From assembly GCF_025933915.1 (NCBI RefSeq), contig NZ_JAICZA010000030.1, forward strand, positions 1 through 38,693: a stretch of 38,693 bases of DNA, written 5' to 3'. This DNA is from Mycobacterium sp. GTDB lineage: Bacteria > Actinomycetota > Actinomycetes > Mycobacteriales > Mycobacteriaceae. Each line of letters starts with the position of its first letter. Position 1 is the stretch's first letter. Position numbers and translations under genes: made by a program. This document shows positions 30,234-38,693 of this stretch, one piece after another. The notes below the pieces were generated by a model. It was not told the origin of the DNA, ran no database searches, and saw only the letters and a program-made list of their open reading frames with translations.

Positions 30234-31874
30234 ATGAAGGTCATGGCGCAGTTGGGGATGGTGATGAACCTCGACAAATGCATCGGCTGCCACACCTGCT
30301 CGGTGACCTGCAAGCAGACCTGGACCAACCGGTCCGGCACGGAGTACGTGTGGTTCAACAACGTCGAAACCCGCCCGGGTGTGGGCTATCCGCGCACCTA
30401 CGAAGACCAGGAACGCTGGCACGGCGGCTGGATTCGCGACAAGAAGGGCCGGCTGCGGCTGCGCGACGGCGGCCGCATCCAGAAGCTGCTGCGAATCTTC
30501 TCCAATCCGAAGTTGCCTGTCATCGACGATTACTACGAGCCGTGGACCTATGACTACGAGAACCTGACCACGGCACCCGCGGGTGACACCTTCCCGACGG
30601 CCGCGCCCAGGAGCCAGATCAGCGGTGAGCCGATGAAGGTCGAGTGGGGTCCGAACTGGGACGACAACCTCGCCGGGTCGCCCGAGATCCTGGCCCAGGA
30701 CCCGATCCTGAAGAAGGTCAGCCAGGACATCAAGTTGAAGCTCGAAGAGACCTTCATGTTCTACCTGCCCCGGATCTGCGAGCACTGCCTGAATCCGTCG
30801 TGTGTCGCCTCGTGCCCGTCCGGGGCGATGTACAAGCGCAGCGAAGACGGCATCGTGCTCGTCGATCAGGACCGCTGCCGCGGGTGGCGGATGTGCGTGT
30901 CCGGATGCCCTTACAAGAAGGTGTATTTCAACCACAAGACCGGCAAAGCCGAGAAGTGCACCTTCTGCTACCCGCGTATCGAGGCCGGCCTGCCGACCAT
31001 CTGCGCGGAGACCTGCGTGGGGCGGCTGCGGTACATCGGGTTGGTGCTCTACGACGCCGACCGGGTGCTGGAGGCCGCGTCGGTGGAAAAGGACAGCGAC
31101 CTCTACGAGGCGCAGTGCGAGATCATCCTGGACCCGACCGATCCGGAGGTGGTCGCCGGCGCGCGCGCCGAAGGCATCTCCGACGAGTGGATCGACGCCG
31201 CGCGACGCTCGCCGATTTACGCGCTGATCAAGACCTACAAGGTGGCGCTGCCACTGCATCCGGAGTACCGAACCATGCCGATGGTCTGGTACATCCCGCC
31301 GCTGTCCCCGGTGGTCGACGCGGTCAGCCGCGACGGGCACGACGGGGAGGACATCGGCAACCTCTTCGGCGCGCTGGAGGCGCTGCGCATTCCGGTCCAG
31401 TACCTGGCGGAGCTGTTCACCGCCGGCGATATCAGCATCGTGGACAATGTGCTGCGGCGGTTGGCGGCGATGCGCTCGTACATGCGAGACATCAACCTCG
31501 GACGCGAGACTCAGCCGCACATACCTGAAGCGGTCGGGATGACCGAGGAGCAGATCTACCAGATGTACCGGCTGTTGGCGATCGCGAAATACGAGGACCG
31601 GTACGTCATCCCGACGGCGTATGGCGCCCAGGCTCATGATCTGGAGCACCTGGGGTGCTCGTTGTCGTCCGACGGCGGGCCGGGCATGTACGAGTCAGAT
31701 CCGCTCAGCACGTCCACCAGCGACCCGCTGGTCGTTTCGGCGGACAACTTCCACTTGAAGAAAAAAGGTGCTGGCGGCGACGAACGCGGCACCGCGCGGG
31801 CCCGGGTGAACCTGCTCGATTGGGACGGCGGCCAGCTGCCCGCCGGAATGTTCCCCGAGGAGCGGAAGCGATGA
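30234..31874 (+). CDS. narH: Respiratory nitrate reductase beta subunit NarH
   Basis: NarH is the electron-transfer subunit with one 3Fe-4S and three 4Fe-4S clusters. Sixteen potential ligand positions are visible in the 546-residue protein: Cys16/19/22/26, Cys182/185/190/194, Cys215/Trp218/Cys221/Cys225, and Cys242/245/257/261. Trp218 in CRGWRMC replaces the expected Cys and marks the 3Fe-4S centre, as in E. coli NarH. ATG 30234 has GAAGGAAG upstream and follows narG by 31 bp. The stop overlaps the narJ start (ATGA), so translation is coupled. The residues after about 500 are poorly conserved and Gly/Asp-rich. Confidence 0.97.
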   Translation: MKVMAQLGMVMNLDKCIGCHTCSVTCKQTWTNRSGTEYVWFNNVETRPGVGYPRTYEDQERWHGGWIRDKKGRLRLRDGGRIQKLLRIFSNPKLPVIDDYYEPWTYDYENLTTAPAGDTFPTAAPRSQISGEPMKVEWGPNWDDNLAGSPEILAQDPILKKVSQDIKLKLEETFMFYLPRICEHCLNPSCVASCPSGAMYKRSEDGIVLVDQDRCRGWRMCVSGCPYKKVYFNHKTGKAEKCTFCYPRIEAGLPTICAETCVGRLRYIGLVLYDADRVLEAASVEKDSDLYEAQCEIILDPTDPEVVAGARAEGISDEWIDAARRSPIYALIKTYKVALPLHPEYRTMPMVWYIPPLSPVVDAVSRDGHDGEDIGNLFGALEALRIPVQYLAELFTAGDISIVDNVLRRLAAMRSYMRDINLGRETQPHIPEAVGMTEEQIYQMYRLLAIAKYEDRYVIPTAYGAQAHDLEHLGCSLSSDGGPGMYESDPLSTSTSDPLVVSADNFHLKKKGAGGDERGTARARVNLLDWDGGQLPAGMFPEERKR

Positions 31875-32539
31875 GGCTGCTGGCTCAGCTCCGCGAGCGG
31901 TCCACCAGCCGGGCGATGCAGGATCGCCTGGTGTGGCAGGCGGCATCGCTGCTGCTGGCCTACCCGGACGACGGGTTCACCGAGCGACTGGACGCCGTCG
32001 ACGAAATGCTCGGCCACATCAGCGGTCCCGCGGCGGCGCTCCTCGGGAAGACGGTAGCGACGCTGCGTGCCCGTGACCCGATGCCCGCCGCGATCGACTA
32101 TGTCGCGACCTTCGATATGCGCCGGCGCGCCACGATGTATCTGACGTACTGGACGGCCGGGGACACCCGCAACCGCGGCCGGGAGATGCTGGCGTTCGCC
32201 ACCGCCTACCGCGAGGCGGGTGCGCGGCCGCCGAGCGGTGAGGCGCCCGATCACCTGGCCGTGGTGCTCGAATTCGCCGCCACCGTCGATCCCGAGGCCG
32301 GCCGGCGACTGCTGAGCCAGCATCGGGTGCCGATCGACGTGTTGCGCGGCGCTCTGGCCGACGCCGGGTCACCCTACGAGCTGGTCGTCGCGGCGGTCTG
32401 CGAGACCCTGCCGGTCGCCACCGATCAGGAGGTGCGCCGCGCCCAGCGACTGGCGCAGGCCGGGCCACCCACGGAAGCCGTTGGGCTGCAACCCTTTACC
32501 TTGACCGTGCCACCCCGTAAAGGAACACCAGGTGTTTAG
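31871..32539 (+). CDS. narJ: Nitrate reductase assembly chaperone NarJ
   Basis: The 222-residue TorD-family chaperone is required for molybdenum cofactor insertion into NarG and its docking to NarI; it is not part of the final complex. The characteristic YLTYWTAGDTRNRG segment (about residues 92-105) is present, with RLVWQAASLLLAYPDD at the N terminus. Overlaps on both sides (4 bp with narH, 8 bp with narI) show strong coupling. The open frame upstream of 31871 is a shadow of narH. Confidence 0.94.
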   Translation: MRLLAQLRERSTSRAMQDRLVWQAASLLLAYPDDGFTERLDAVDEMLGHISGPAAALLGKTVATLRARDPMPAAIDYVATFDMRRRATMYLTYWTAGDTRNRGREMLAFATAYREAGARPPSGEAPDHLAVVLEFAATVDPEAGRRLLSQHRVPIDVLRGALADAGSPYELVVAAVCETLPVATDQEVRRAQRLAQAGPPTEAVGLQPFTLTVPPRKGTPGV

Positions 32540-33263
32540 CAACGTCCTGTTCTGGGATATCGCCCCGTACGTCACGCTGTCGGTCCTGATCGTGGGGACC
32601 TGGTGGCGCTACCGCTACGACAAGTTCGGCTGGACCTCACGGTCCTCGCAGATCTACGAGTCGCGACTGCTGAGCATCGCCAGCCCCGTCTTCCATTTCG
32701 GCATCCTGGCGGTTTTCGCCGGCCATGTGGTGGGGCTGTTCATCCCGCCGAAGGTGACGCAGATGCTGAAGATGAGCGACCACCTCTACCACATGCAGGC
32801 GGTCATCGCCGGGTCGGCGGCCGGCGTCGCGACGCTCGTCGGAATCGGGCTGCTCGTCTACCGGCGGTTCACCCGTCCCGCCGTGTCCATGGCCACCACC
32901 CGCAGCGACAAGGTGATGTATGTGGTGCTGGTGCTGGCGATCGTGGTGGGCCTGTACTGCGACCTGATCGGCACCGGCCCGCACGGCGGCGAGTTCCACT
33001 ATCGCTACACGGTCGGTTTGTGGTTCCGCCGGATCTGGATATTTCAGCCGCACGGCGAGGTGATGATCAACGCGCCGCTGGACTATCAGCTGCACGCCCT
33101 GATCGGCATGGTGTTGTTCACGCTGTGGCCGTTCACCCGGCTGGTGCACGCGTTCAGCGCCCCGATCGTCTACCTGTTCCGGCCCTACATCGTCTACCGC
33201 AGCCGCGAGGTGGCGGCCAAGGGCCAACTCGTCGGCACCGCGCCGCGCCGCCGGGGCTGGTAA
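32532..33263 (+). CDS. narI: Respiratory nitrate reductase gamma subunit NarI (cytochrome b)
   Basis: The 243-residue membrane subunit has five hydrophobic segments. It oxidises membrane quinol and passes electrons to NarH through two b hemes. The four heme ligands expected from the E. coli enzyme are present: His55 and His65 in VFHFGILAVFAGHVV, and His188 and His206 in QLHALIGMV and RLVHAF. The start is GTG 32532, overlapping narJ by 8 bp. It is the end of narGHJI. The segment that follows (33264-33473) carries the repeat array described separately. Confidence 0.96.
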   Translation: MFSNVLFWDIAPYVTLSVLIVGTWWRYRYDKFGWTSRSSQIYESRLLSIASPVFHFGILAVFAGHVVGLFIPPKVTQMLKMSDHLYHMQAVIAGSAAGVATLVGIGLLVYRRFTRPAVSMATTRSDKVMYVVLVLAIVVGLYCDLIGTGPHGGEFHYRYTVGLWFRRIWIFQPHGEVMINAPLDYQLHALIGMVLFTLWPFTRLVHAFSAPIVYLFRPYIVYRSREVAAKGQLVGTAPRRRGW

Positions 33264-33301
33264 GCGGCACCGCCAAAGGCCGCGCGAAGCGCCGTTGCAC
33301 C

Positions 33302-33341
33302 TTGAGTGTGCGGCCTGGGCTTTGGTTGTGCGGCCAGGGCG
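33302..33341 (+). repeat. Two direct 20-bp repeats downstream of narI
   Basis: TTGAGTGTGCGGCCTGGGCT (33302-33321) is followed directly by TTGGTTGTGCGGCCAGGGCG (33322-33341), identical at 16 of 20 bases. The spacing is exactly 20 bases. Two copies of the same motif in inverted orientation follow at 33361-33400. Confidence 0.75.
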
Positions 33342-33360
33342 ACGACACGCCGATCCGCCA

Positions 33361-33400
33361 CGCCGCCACCGCACACTCAATGCCGCCATTGCACACTCAA
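33361..33400 (-). repeat. Two inverted copies of the TTGAGTGTGC motif, again 20 bp apart
   Basis: GCACACTCAA occurs at 33371-33380 and 33391-33400, the reverse complement of the TTGAGTGTGC at 33302-33311. Read on the minus strand the units are again 20 bases long with TTGAGTGTGC at the start. The outer arms can pair with the direct copies, so both a cruciform/RNA hairpin and a multi-site protein binding array are possible. Confidence 0.75.
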
Positions 33401-33473
33401 CGCCCCCGCCGTTCACCTGCCTGGTCGCCCGCCAGTTCGCTATCTCGGCCCCCCGGCTGCCACAATCACCGAC

Positions 33474-35363
33474 GTGCCATTCCGCAACGTCGCCATCGTC
33501 GCCCACGTCGACCACGGCAAGACGACCCTCGTCGACGCGATGCTGCGGCAGTCCGGCGCGCTGCACCACCGGGGTGACGACACCCAGGAACGCATCATGG
33601 ACAGCGGTGACCTCGAGAAGGAAAAGGGCATCACCATCCTGGCCAAGAACACCGCGGTGCACCGCCATCACCCGGACGGCGCCGTCACGGTGATCAACGT
33701 GATCGACACCCCGGGGCACGCCGATTTCGGCGGTGAGGTGGAGCGCGGGCTGTCCATGGTGGACGGGGTGCTGTTGCTGGTCGACGCCTCCGAGGGGCCG
33801 TTGCCGCAGACCCGGTTCGTGCTGCGCAAGGCGCTGGCCGCGCACCTCCCGGTGATCCTCGTCGTCAACAAGACCGACCGCCCCGACGCGCGCATCGCCG
33901 AGGTCGTCGAGGCCAGCCACGACCTGTTGCTCGACGTCGCGTCCGACCTGGACGACGAGGCGGCCGCGGCCGCCGAACACGCGCTGGGCCTGCCGACGCT
34001 GTACGCGTCCGGGCGGGCGGGCATCGCCAGCACCGAGCAGCCCGCCGACGGCGAGGCGCCCGCCGGTGACAACCTGGACCCGCTGTTCGACGTGCTGATG
34101 GAGCACATCCCGGCGCCGTCGGGCGACCCGGAGGCGCCGCTGCAGGCGCTGGTGACCAACCTCGACGCGTCGGCGTTCCTCGGCCGGCTCGCCCTGATCC
34201 GCATCTACAACGGCAAGCTGCGCAAGGGTCAGCAGGTCGCCTGGATGCGCGAGGTCGACGGGTTGCCGGTCATCACCAGCGCCAAGATCACCGAATTGCT
34301 CGCGACCGAAGGCGTCGAGCGCAGCGCGACGGAGGTCGCGGCGGCCGGGGATATCGTGGCGGTGGCGGGCATCCCCGAGATCATGATCGGCGACACCCTG
34401 GCCGATCCCGAGCACGCCCACGCGCTGCCGCGCATCACCGTCGACGAGCCGGCGATCTCGGTGACGATCGGCACCAACACCTCGCCGCTGGCGGGCAAGG
34501 TCTCCGGTCACAAGCTGACCGCACGCATGGTCCGCGGCCGGCTGGACGCCGAGCTGGTCGGCAACGTCTCGATCCGGGTCGTCGACATCGGCCGGCCCGA
34601 CGCCTGGGAGGTGCAGGGCCGCGGCGAGCTCGCCCTGGCCGTGCTGGTCGAACAGATGCGCCGGGAGGGTTTCGAGCTGACGGTCGGCAAGCCGCAGGTG
34701 GTGACCCGGACGATCGACGGCAAGCTGCACGAGCCGTTCGAAGCGATGACGATCGACTGCCCCGACGAATTCGTCGGTCCCATCACCCAGCTGATGGCCG
34801 CCCGCAAGGGCCGCATGGAAGAGATGACCAACCACGCGGCCGGCTGGGTCCGGATGGACTTCATCGTGCCCAGCCGCGGCCTGATCGGCTTCCGCACCGA
34901 CTTCCTCACCCTCACCCGCGGCACCGGCATCGCCAACGCCGTGTTCGACGGCTACCGGCCGTGGGCGGGGGAGATCCGGGCCCGCCACACCGGGTCGCTG
35001 GTATCCGACCGCGCGGGCAGCATCACGCCGTTCGCGATGATCCAGCTCGCCGACCGGGGTCAGTTCTTCGTCGAGCCCGGCCAGGACACCTACGAGGGCA
35101 TGGTTGTCGGAATCAACCCGCGCGCAGAGGATCTCGACATCAATGTCACCCGTGAGAAGAAGCTGACCAACATGCGCTCGTCGACCGCCGATGTCATCGA
35201 GACGCTGGCCAAGCCCCTCGAGCTCGACCTGGAGCAGGCCATGGAATTCTGCGCGCAAGACGAATGCGTCGAGGTCACCCCGCAGATCGTGCGGGTGCGC
35301 AAGGTCGAGCTGGACGCCACCTCCCGGGCGCGCAGCCGGTCGCGCGCCAAGGCCCGGGGCTAA
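33474..35363 (+). CDS. typA: Ribosome-associated GTPase BipA/TypA
   Basis: The translational GTPase binds ribosomes and helps assembly and translation under stress. GTG 33474 gives 629 residues, the family length. G motifs are visible: G1 AHVDHGKT (10-17), the switch segment EKEKGITI (48-55), G3 DTPGH (78-82) and G4 NKTD (132-135). EF-G-like domains III and V and the BipA-specific C terminus follow, ending in a basic Arg/Ala-rich tail. CACAAT lies 7 bases before the GTG, an imperfect -10 compatible with a leaderless start. The frame is open to 33306, but that part is the repeat region and is not coding. The position matches Rv1165 (from memory). Confidence 0.95.
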   Translation: MPFRNVAIVAHVDHGKTTLVDAMLRQSGALHHRGDDTQERIMDSGDLEKEKGITILAKNTAVHRHHPDGAVTVINVIDTPGHADFGGEVERGLSMVDGVLLLVDASEGPLPQTRFVLRKALAAHLPVILVVNKTDRPDARIAEVVEASHDLLLDVASDLDDEAAAAAEHALGLPTLYASGRAGIASTEQPADGEAPAGDNLDPLFDVLMEHIPAPSGDPEAPLQALVTNLDASAFLGRLALIRIYNGKLRKGQQVAWMREVDGLPVITSAKITELLATEGVERSATEVAAAGDIVAVAGIPEIMIGDTLADPEHAHALPRITVDEPAISVTIGTNTSPLAGKVSGHKLTARMVRGRLDAELVGNVSIRVVDIGRPDAWEVQGRGELALAVLVEQMRREGFELTVGKPQVVTRTIDGKLHEPFEAMTIDCPDEFVGPITQLMAARKGRMEEMTNHAAGWVRMDFIVPSRGLIGFRTDFLTLTRGTGIANAVFDGYRPWAGEIRARHTGSLVSDRAGSITPFAMIQLADRGQFFVEPGQDTYEGMVVGINPRAEDLDINVTREKKLTNMRSSTADVIETLAKPLELDLEQAMEFCAQDECVEVTPQIVRVRKVELDATSRARSRSRAKARG

Positions 35364-35401
35364 CCTCTGGTGGTCGGACGGGCTGCTGCGCGGCTGCTCG
35401 C

Positions 35402-35407
35402 TACCCT
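35402..35407 (+). promoter_or_regulatory. -10 element for leaderless lpqW transcript
   Basis: TACCCT (TANNNT) is followed by seven bases and GTG 35415. It begins 38 bases after the typA stop, so lpqW may have its own promoter as well as read-through from typA. Confidence 0.5.
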
Positions 35408-35414
35408 GATCAGC

Positions 35415-37313
35415 GTGCCGAGACGCGTCCGCCGTTTGTTCATGGTGCTCGGCGGCCTGGTCTCGGTGGTCGGGCTGGTGCTCTCGGCGTGTACGGTCAA
35501 CCCGCCGCCGGCGCCGCAGAGCACCGATACGCCGCGCAACTCGGTTCCGCCGCCGCCCCGGGTCAGCGAGATCATCATGGGCATCGACTCGATCGGCGCG
35601 GGCTTCAATCCGCACCTGCTGTCCGATCTGTCCCCGGTGAACGCGGCGATCAGTGCGCTGGTGCTGCCGAGCGCCTTTCGGCCGGTGCCGGACACCAATA
35701 CGCCGGCCGGCTCACGCTGGGAGATGGACCCGACCTTGTTGGTGTCCGCCGACGTGACGAACCAGAACCCGTTCACGGTGACGTACAAGATTCGGCCCGA
35801 GGCGCAGTGGACCGACAACGCCCCCATCGCCGCCGACGACTTCTGGTACCTGTGGCGCCAGATGGTCAGCCAGCCCGGGGTCGTCGACCCGGCCGGCTAT
35901 GACCTCATCACCGGCGTGCAGTCGCTCGAGGGCGGCAAGCAGGCGGTGGTCACCTTCGCGCAGCCGTATCCGGCGTGGAAAGAGTTGTTCAGCAACATCC
36001 TTCCGGCGCACATCGTCAAGGACGTCCCCGGCGGTTTCGCGGCCGGGCTGGCGCGGGCGCTTCCGGTCACGGGCGGGCAGTTCCGGGTGGAGAGCATCGA
36101 CCCGCAGCGCGACGAAATCCTGGTCGCCCGCAACGACCGTTACTGGGGGCCGCCGGCCAAGCCGGCGCTCATCCTTTTCCGGCGCGCCGGGGCCCCCGCC
36201 GCGCTGGCCGATTCCGTGCGCAACGGCGACACCCAGGTGGCGCAGGTGCACGGCGGCTCGGCGGCCTTCGCGCAGCTGTCCGCCATTCCCGACGTCCGGA
36301 CCGCCCGCATCGTGACACCGCGGGTCATGCAGCTCACGCTGCGCGCGACCGAGCCCAAACTGACTGACACGCAAGTCCGTAAGGCGATCCTGGGGTTGCT
36401 CGACGTCGACCTGCTCGCCGCCGTGGGGGCGGGCAGCGACAACACGGTCACCCTGGATCAGGCCCAGATCCGTGCGCCGAGCGACCCCGGCTACGAGCCG
36501 ACCGCGCCACCGGCGATGACGACGGCGGCCGCGCTGACGTTGCTGGAGGGGGCCGGATACCGGGTCGAACCCAACGCGTCGGCTTCAGGGGCCCCGCCCG
36601 CGCCGACCCCGGCGAACACCGGGCCGCCCGAAGTCATCCGGGGCCGGATCAGCAAGGACGGCCAACAGTTGTCGCTGGCCATCGGAGTGGCGGCCAATGA
36701 CCCGACCGCGGTGGCGGTGGCCAACACCGCCGCCGACCAGTTGCGCAACGTCGGCATCGCCGCGACCGTGCTGGCGCTGGACCCCGTCACCCTCTACCGT
36801 GACGCGCTGAAGGACAGCCGGGTGGACGCGATCGTCAGCTGGCATCAGGCGGGCGGAAACCTGGCAACCCGGCTCGCCTCCCGATACGGCTGTCCCGCGC
36901 TGCAATCGACCCAGGTGCCGGCCACAGGCGCGACGACGCCTGCTTCGTCTGCGCCCGCCGGGCCGGCGCCGTCCACCGGGCCGGGCACCACGTCCGCGAC
37001 GCCGACGTCGGCGCCGCCGCCCAGCAGCCCCGCGGATCCTAACGCCCTGGTACAGGCGCCGTCGAACCTCACCGGAATCTGCGATCGCAGCGTCCAGTCG
37101 AACATCGACGCCGCCCTCAACGGCACCAAGAGCATCAACGACGTCATCACCGCGGTCGAACCACGGCTGTGGAACTTGTCCACGGTATTGCCGATCCTGC
37201 AGGACACCACGATCGTCGCGGTCGGACCGAGCGTGCAGAACGTCAGCCTGTCCGGCGCGGTTCCGGTCGGCATCGTCGGTGATGCCGGCCAATGGATCAA
37301 AACCGGGCCGTAA
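35415..37313 (+). CDS. lpqW: Lipoprotein LpqW, regulator of PIM/lipoarabinomannan synthesis
   Basis: The 632-residue lipoprotein starts at GTG 35415 with a basic N terminus MPRRVRR, a hydrophobic stretch, and the lipobox LSAC with lipid-modified Cys26. The body has the fold of family 5 oligopeptide-type solute-binding proteins (for example [10 protein letters not shown] and [15 protein letters not shown]). LpqW of mycobacteria channels AcPIM4 toward lipomannan/LAM or polar PIMs and is genetically linked to PimE, which is also in this window. A low-complexity Pro/Ala/Thr/Ser insert lies at about 520-560. The in-frame ATG at 35370 is inside the end of the typA region and is less likely. The position matches Rv1166 (from memory). 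Confidence 0.94.
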   Translation: MPRRVRRLFMVLGGLVSVVGLVLSACTVNPPPAPQSTDTPRNSVPPPPRVSEIIMGIDSIGAGFNPHLLSDLSPVNAAISALVLPSAFRPVPDTNTPAGSRWEMDPTLLVSADVTNQNPFTVTYKIRPEAQWTDNAPIAADDFWYLWRQMVSQPGVVDPAGYDLITGVQSLEGGKQAVVTFAQPYPAWKELFSNILPAHIVKDVPGGFAAGLARALPVTGGQFRVESIDPQRDEILVARNDRYWGPPAKPALILFRRAGAPAALADSVRNGDTQVAQVHGGSAAFAQLSAIPDVRTARIVTPRVMQLTLRATEPKLTDTQVRKAILGLLDVDLLAAVGAGSDNTVTLDQAQIRAPSDPGYEPTAPPAMTTAAALTLLEGAGYRVEPNASASGAPPAPTPANTGPPEVIRGRISKDGQQLSLAIGVAANDPTAVAVANTAADQLRNVGIAATVLALDPVTLYRDALKDSRVDAIVSWHQAGGNLATRLASRYGCPALQSTQVPATGATTPASSAPAGPAPSTGPGTTSATPTSAPPPSSPADPNALVQAPSNLTGICDRSVQSNIDAALNGTKSINDVITAVEPRLWNLSTVLPILQDTTIVAVGPSVQNVSLSGAVPVGIVGDAGQWIKTGP

Positions 37314-37335
37314 CCACCGCGTCTGCTCGCGATGG

Positions 37336-37950
37336 TCAGTCGGCGGGCGGCCGCGACGCCCGCGGCGGGATCACGGTGTCGACGATGAGCGCCAGCTCCC
37401 GGCGGTTCGGCGGCGACCCGTTCAGCAGGAAGTGCTGGTTGATCAACGCCGACCCGATGCGGGCGGTCAGCGGCGTCACCCCCTCCGGAGCAAGGTCACC
37501 GTCGTGCACGGCGGCGTGCAGGATCGATTCCACGATTTTCAGGCGCGGCCGCACCACGGCGTCGGCGAAAATGCCCCGCATTTCCGGTTCGTGCAATAGC
37601 TGGTGGATGACGTCCAGACTGGGAAAGGCGGTCTTGCCGGCCAGCAGGTCACGCTGGGCGGTGAACATCGCCAGCAAGTTCTCCCGGGCCGAACGGCCGG
37701 AACGCAGTTCCGGCAGCGGCGGCAGCGCGAAAACCAAAGCGGCGTGCACCAGCTCGCATTTGGTGTCCCAGCGGCGGTAGAGCGCGGCCTTGCCGGTGTG
37801 AGCGCGCGCGGCGATTCCCTCCATGGTCAGACCGCCGTACCCGACTTCCGTCAGTTCCGCCAGGGTGGCCTCGTAGAGGGCACGTTCGAGGACCTCACCT
37901 CGCCGACGGCTTCGGCTGCCGGTCTGGTCTGCGTCCGTGAGCTGAGGCAT
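37336..37950 (-). CDS. TetR-family transcriptional regulator (Rv1167c-like)
   Basis: ATG 37950 gives 204 residues. The N-terminal helix-turn-helix (about 25-65) contains [33 protein letters not shown], typical of TetR proteins. The C-terminal ligand domain is variable, with the TetR_C pattern around [19 protein letters not shown]. It converges on lpqW with 22 bp between stops and is divergent from mshB with 110 bp between starts, so it could control mshB or itself. TACTAT is six bases before the ATG, giving a leaderless transcript. The alternative upstream start at 38022 is not supported. The ligand is unknown. Confidence 0.9.
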   Translation of the reverse strand: MPQLTDADQTGSRSRRRGEVLERALYEATLAELTEVGYGGLTMEGIAARAHTGKAALYRRWDTKCELVHAALVFALPPLPELRSGRSARENLLAMFTAQRDLLAGKTAFPSLDVIHQLLHEPEMRGIFADAVVRPRLKIVESILHAAVHDGDLAPEGVTPLTARIGSALINQHFLLNGSPPNRRELALIVDTVIPPRASRPPAD

Positions 37951-37956
37951 TTCTTG

Positions 37957-37962
37957 ATAGTA
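37957..37962 (-). promoter_or_regulatory. -10 element for leaderless tetR-family transcript
   Basis: On the minus strand TACTAT (TANNNT) is followed by six bases and ATG 37950. Confidence 0.55.
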
Positions 37963-38047
37963 GCCGTGGGCGTTCCTACCTGCTGCTGCCGGTGAGGCAG
38001 CGGCCGGGAGGCAACCCTTCAACCGCCGATATCGTCGCCGCTGCCGG

Positions 38048-38053
38048 TAGGGT
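38048..38053 (+). promoter_or_regulatory. -10 element for leaderless mshB transcript
   Basis: TAGGGT (TANNNT) is followed by seven bases and ATG 38061. The same hexamer is used at 7260-7265 and 20175-20180. Confidence 0.55.
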
Positions 38054-38060
38054 GCCGTCC

Positions 38061-38693
38061 ATGCCTGAGACGCCGCGGCTGCTGTTCGTCCACGCGCATC
38101 CCGACGACGAAGCTCTCGGCACCGGCGCCACTATCGCCCACTACGCCGCCCGCGGGGCGGACGTCCGCGTCGTCACCTGCACGCTCGGCGAGGAGGGCGA
38201 GGTGATCGGCGATCGGTGGGCCGAGCTCGCCGCCGATCGCGCGGATCAACTCGGCGGCTACCGGATCGGCGAATTGACCGCCGCGTTGCAGGCGCTGGGC
38301 GCCGGCGAACCCAGCTATCTCGGTGGCGCGGGCCGGTGGCGCGATTCGGGCATGCGCGGCGCCCCCAAGCGGCGCCGGCAACGCTTCATCGACGCCGACG
38401 AGCGTGAGGCTGTCGGCGCGCTGGTGGCGCTCATCCGCGAGCAACGCCCACACGTCGTCGTCACCTACGATCCCGCCGGCGGCTATGGCCATCCTGATCA
38501 CGTGCACACCCACACGGTGACGGCCGCCGCCGTCGCTGTGGCCGGCTTGTCGGCCGGCGCCGCCGCCGACTTTCCCGGCGAGCCCTGGGCCGTGCCGAAG
38601 TTCTACTGGTCGGTCTTCGCGACCCGCGCGTTCGAGGCCGGTCTGGACGCGCTGACGCCCGAGGACCTGCGACCCGAATGGTCGCTGCCGTCG
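38061..38693 (+). CDS. mshB: GlcNAc-Ins deacetylase MshB, 3' truncated by the window edge
   Basis: MshB removes the acetyl group from 1-D-myo-inosityl-2-acetamido-2-deoxy-glucopyranoside in mycothiol synthesis. The 211 visible residues begin [20 protein letters not shown], with the zinc and catalytic residues in the same places as the known mycobacterial enzyme: His13, Asp15, Asp16 in AHPDD, and His144/His147 in GYGHPDHVH. The full protein has about 300 residues, so roughly the C-terminal third is missing. The position matches Rv1170 (from memory), but the PE11/PPE17 pair that stands before it in M. tuberculosis is absent here. Confidence 0.95.
   Translation, partial: MPETPRLLFVHAHPDDEALGTGATIAHYAARGADVRVVTCTLGEEGEVIGDRWAELAADRADQLGGYRIGELTAALQALGAGEPSYLGGAGRWRDSGMRGAPKRRRQRFIDADEREAVGALVALIREQRPHVVVTYDPAGGYGHPDHVHTHTVTAAAVAVAGLSAGAAADFPGEPWAVPKFYWSVFATRAFEAGLDALTPEDLRPEWSLPS

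Noticed and set aside
26308..30361. Very long open frames opposite or beside narG (including a 1087-codon minus-strand frame)
   Set aside because: High GC leaves few stops; the translations are His/Arg/Val-rich, lack domains, and mirror the narG codon structure.
33306..33473. N-terminal extension of typA
   Set aside because: It runs through the 20-bp repeat array and lies before the conserved PFRNVAIVAHVDHGKT start; GTG 33474 gives the normal length.
32637..35615. 992-codon minus-strand frame across narI and typA
   Set aside because: Antisense shadow of well-supported genes, with a low-complexity composition and no recognisable domain.

Overview
The window is high-GC actinobacterial chromosome. 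It carries mycobacterium-specific genes (pimE, lpqW, mshB, an MmpL transporter, WS/DGAT, mcr), GTG and TTG starts are frequent, and several genes have a TANNNT -10 hexamer 6-7 nt before the start codon (leaderless pattern). From memory of the M. tuberculosis H37Rv gene order, about 4.4-38.7 kb is collinear with Rv1138c-Rv1170, with some genes gained and others missing. A slow-growing non-tuberculous Mycobacterium, perhaps near the M. avium complex, is the best guess. The species cannot be fixed from this sequence by eye.

Layout: (1) 0-4.35 kb, lipid genes: a truncated acyltransferase facing a WS/DGAT wax ester/triacylglycerol synthase, then a translationally coupled thiolase-crotonase pair. 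(2) 4.37-7.09 kb, minus-strand operon of type III polyketide synthase, ICMT-like methyltransferase and FAD hydroxylase, the gene set of Streptomyces srsABC phenolic lipid and mycobacterial polyketide quinone synthesis. (3) 7.27-10.5 kb, two paralogous SDR proteins in opposite orientation around a CPBP membrane protease. (4) 10.6-13.4 kb, crotonase, alpha-methylacyl-CoA racemase (mcr) and an HSD10-type dehydrogenase (branched-chain or sterol side-chain acyl-CoA metabolism), closed by a strong terminator. (5) 13.5-17.0 kb, a 48-codon unknown ORF, one full-length MmpL13 and a SAM methyltransferase. (6) 17.0-21 kb, class III sirtuin, GntR regulator, DUF1697, F420/FMN PPOX protein, DUF5302, SnoaL-like protein, HhH-GPD protein and a DUF1059 protein. 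(7) 21-24.6 kb, two Ala/Pro-rich exported proteins, pimE, and pterin carbinolamine dehydratase. (8) 24.65-26 kb, a DivIVA-like coiled-coil protein and mutT2. (9) 26.5-33.3 kb, narGHJI respiratory nitrate reductase. (10) 33.5-38.7 kb, typA, lpqW, a TetR regulator and the start of mshB.

Functional links: pimE and lpqW act in the same PIM/lipomannan pathway. narGHJI oxidises membrane quinol during low-oxygen respiration, and the type III PKS operon is of a kind reported to make alternative respiratory quinones. The mcr block and the two crotonases belong to acyl-CoA breakdown. The most unusual items are the intact PKS-quinone operon next to the SDR/protease/SDR cassette, a 20-bp-period inverted repeat array between narI and typA, several dyad-symmetric operator candidates, and small genes below normal calling thresholds. 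No tRNA, rRNA, CRISPR array or insertion sequence was recognised.
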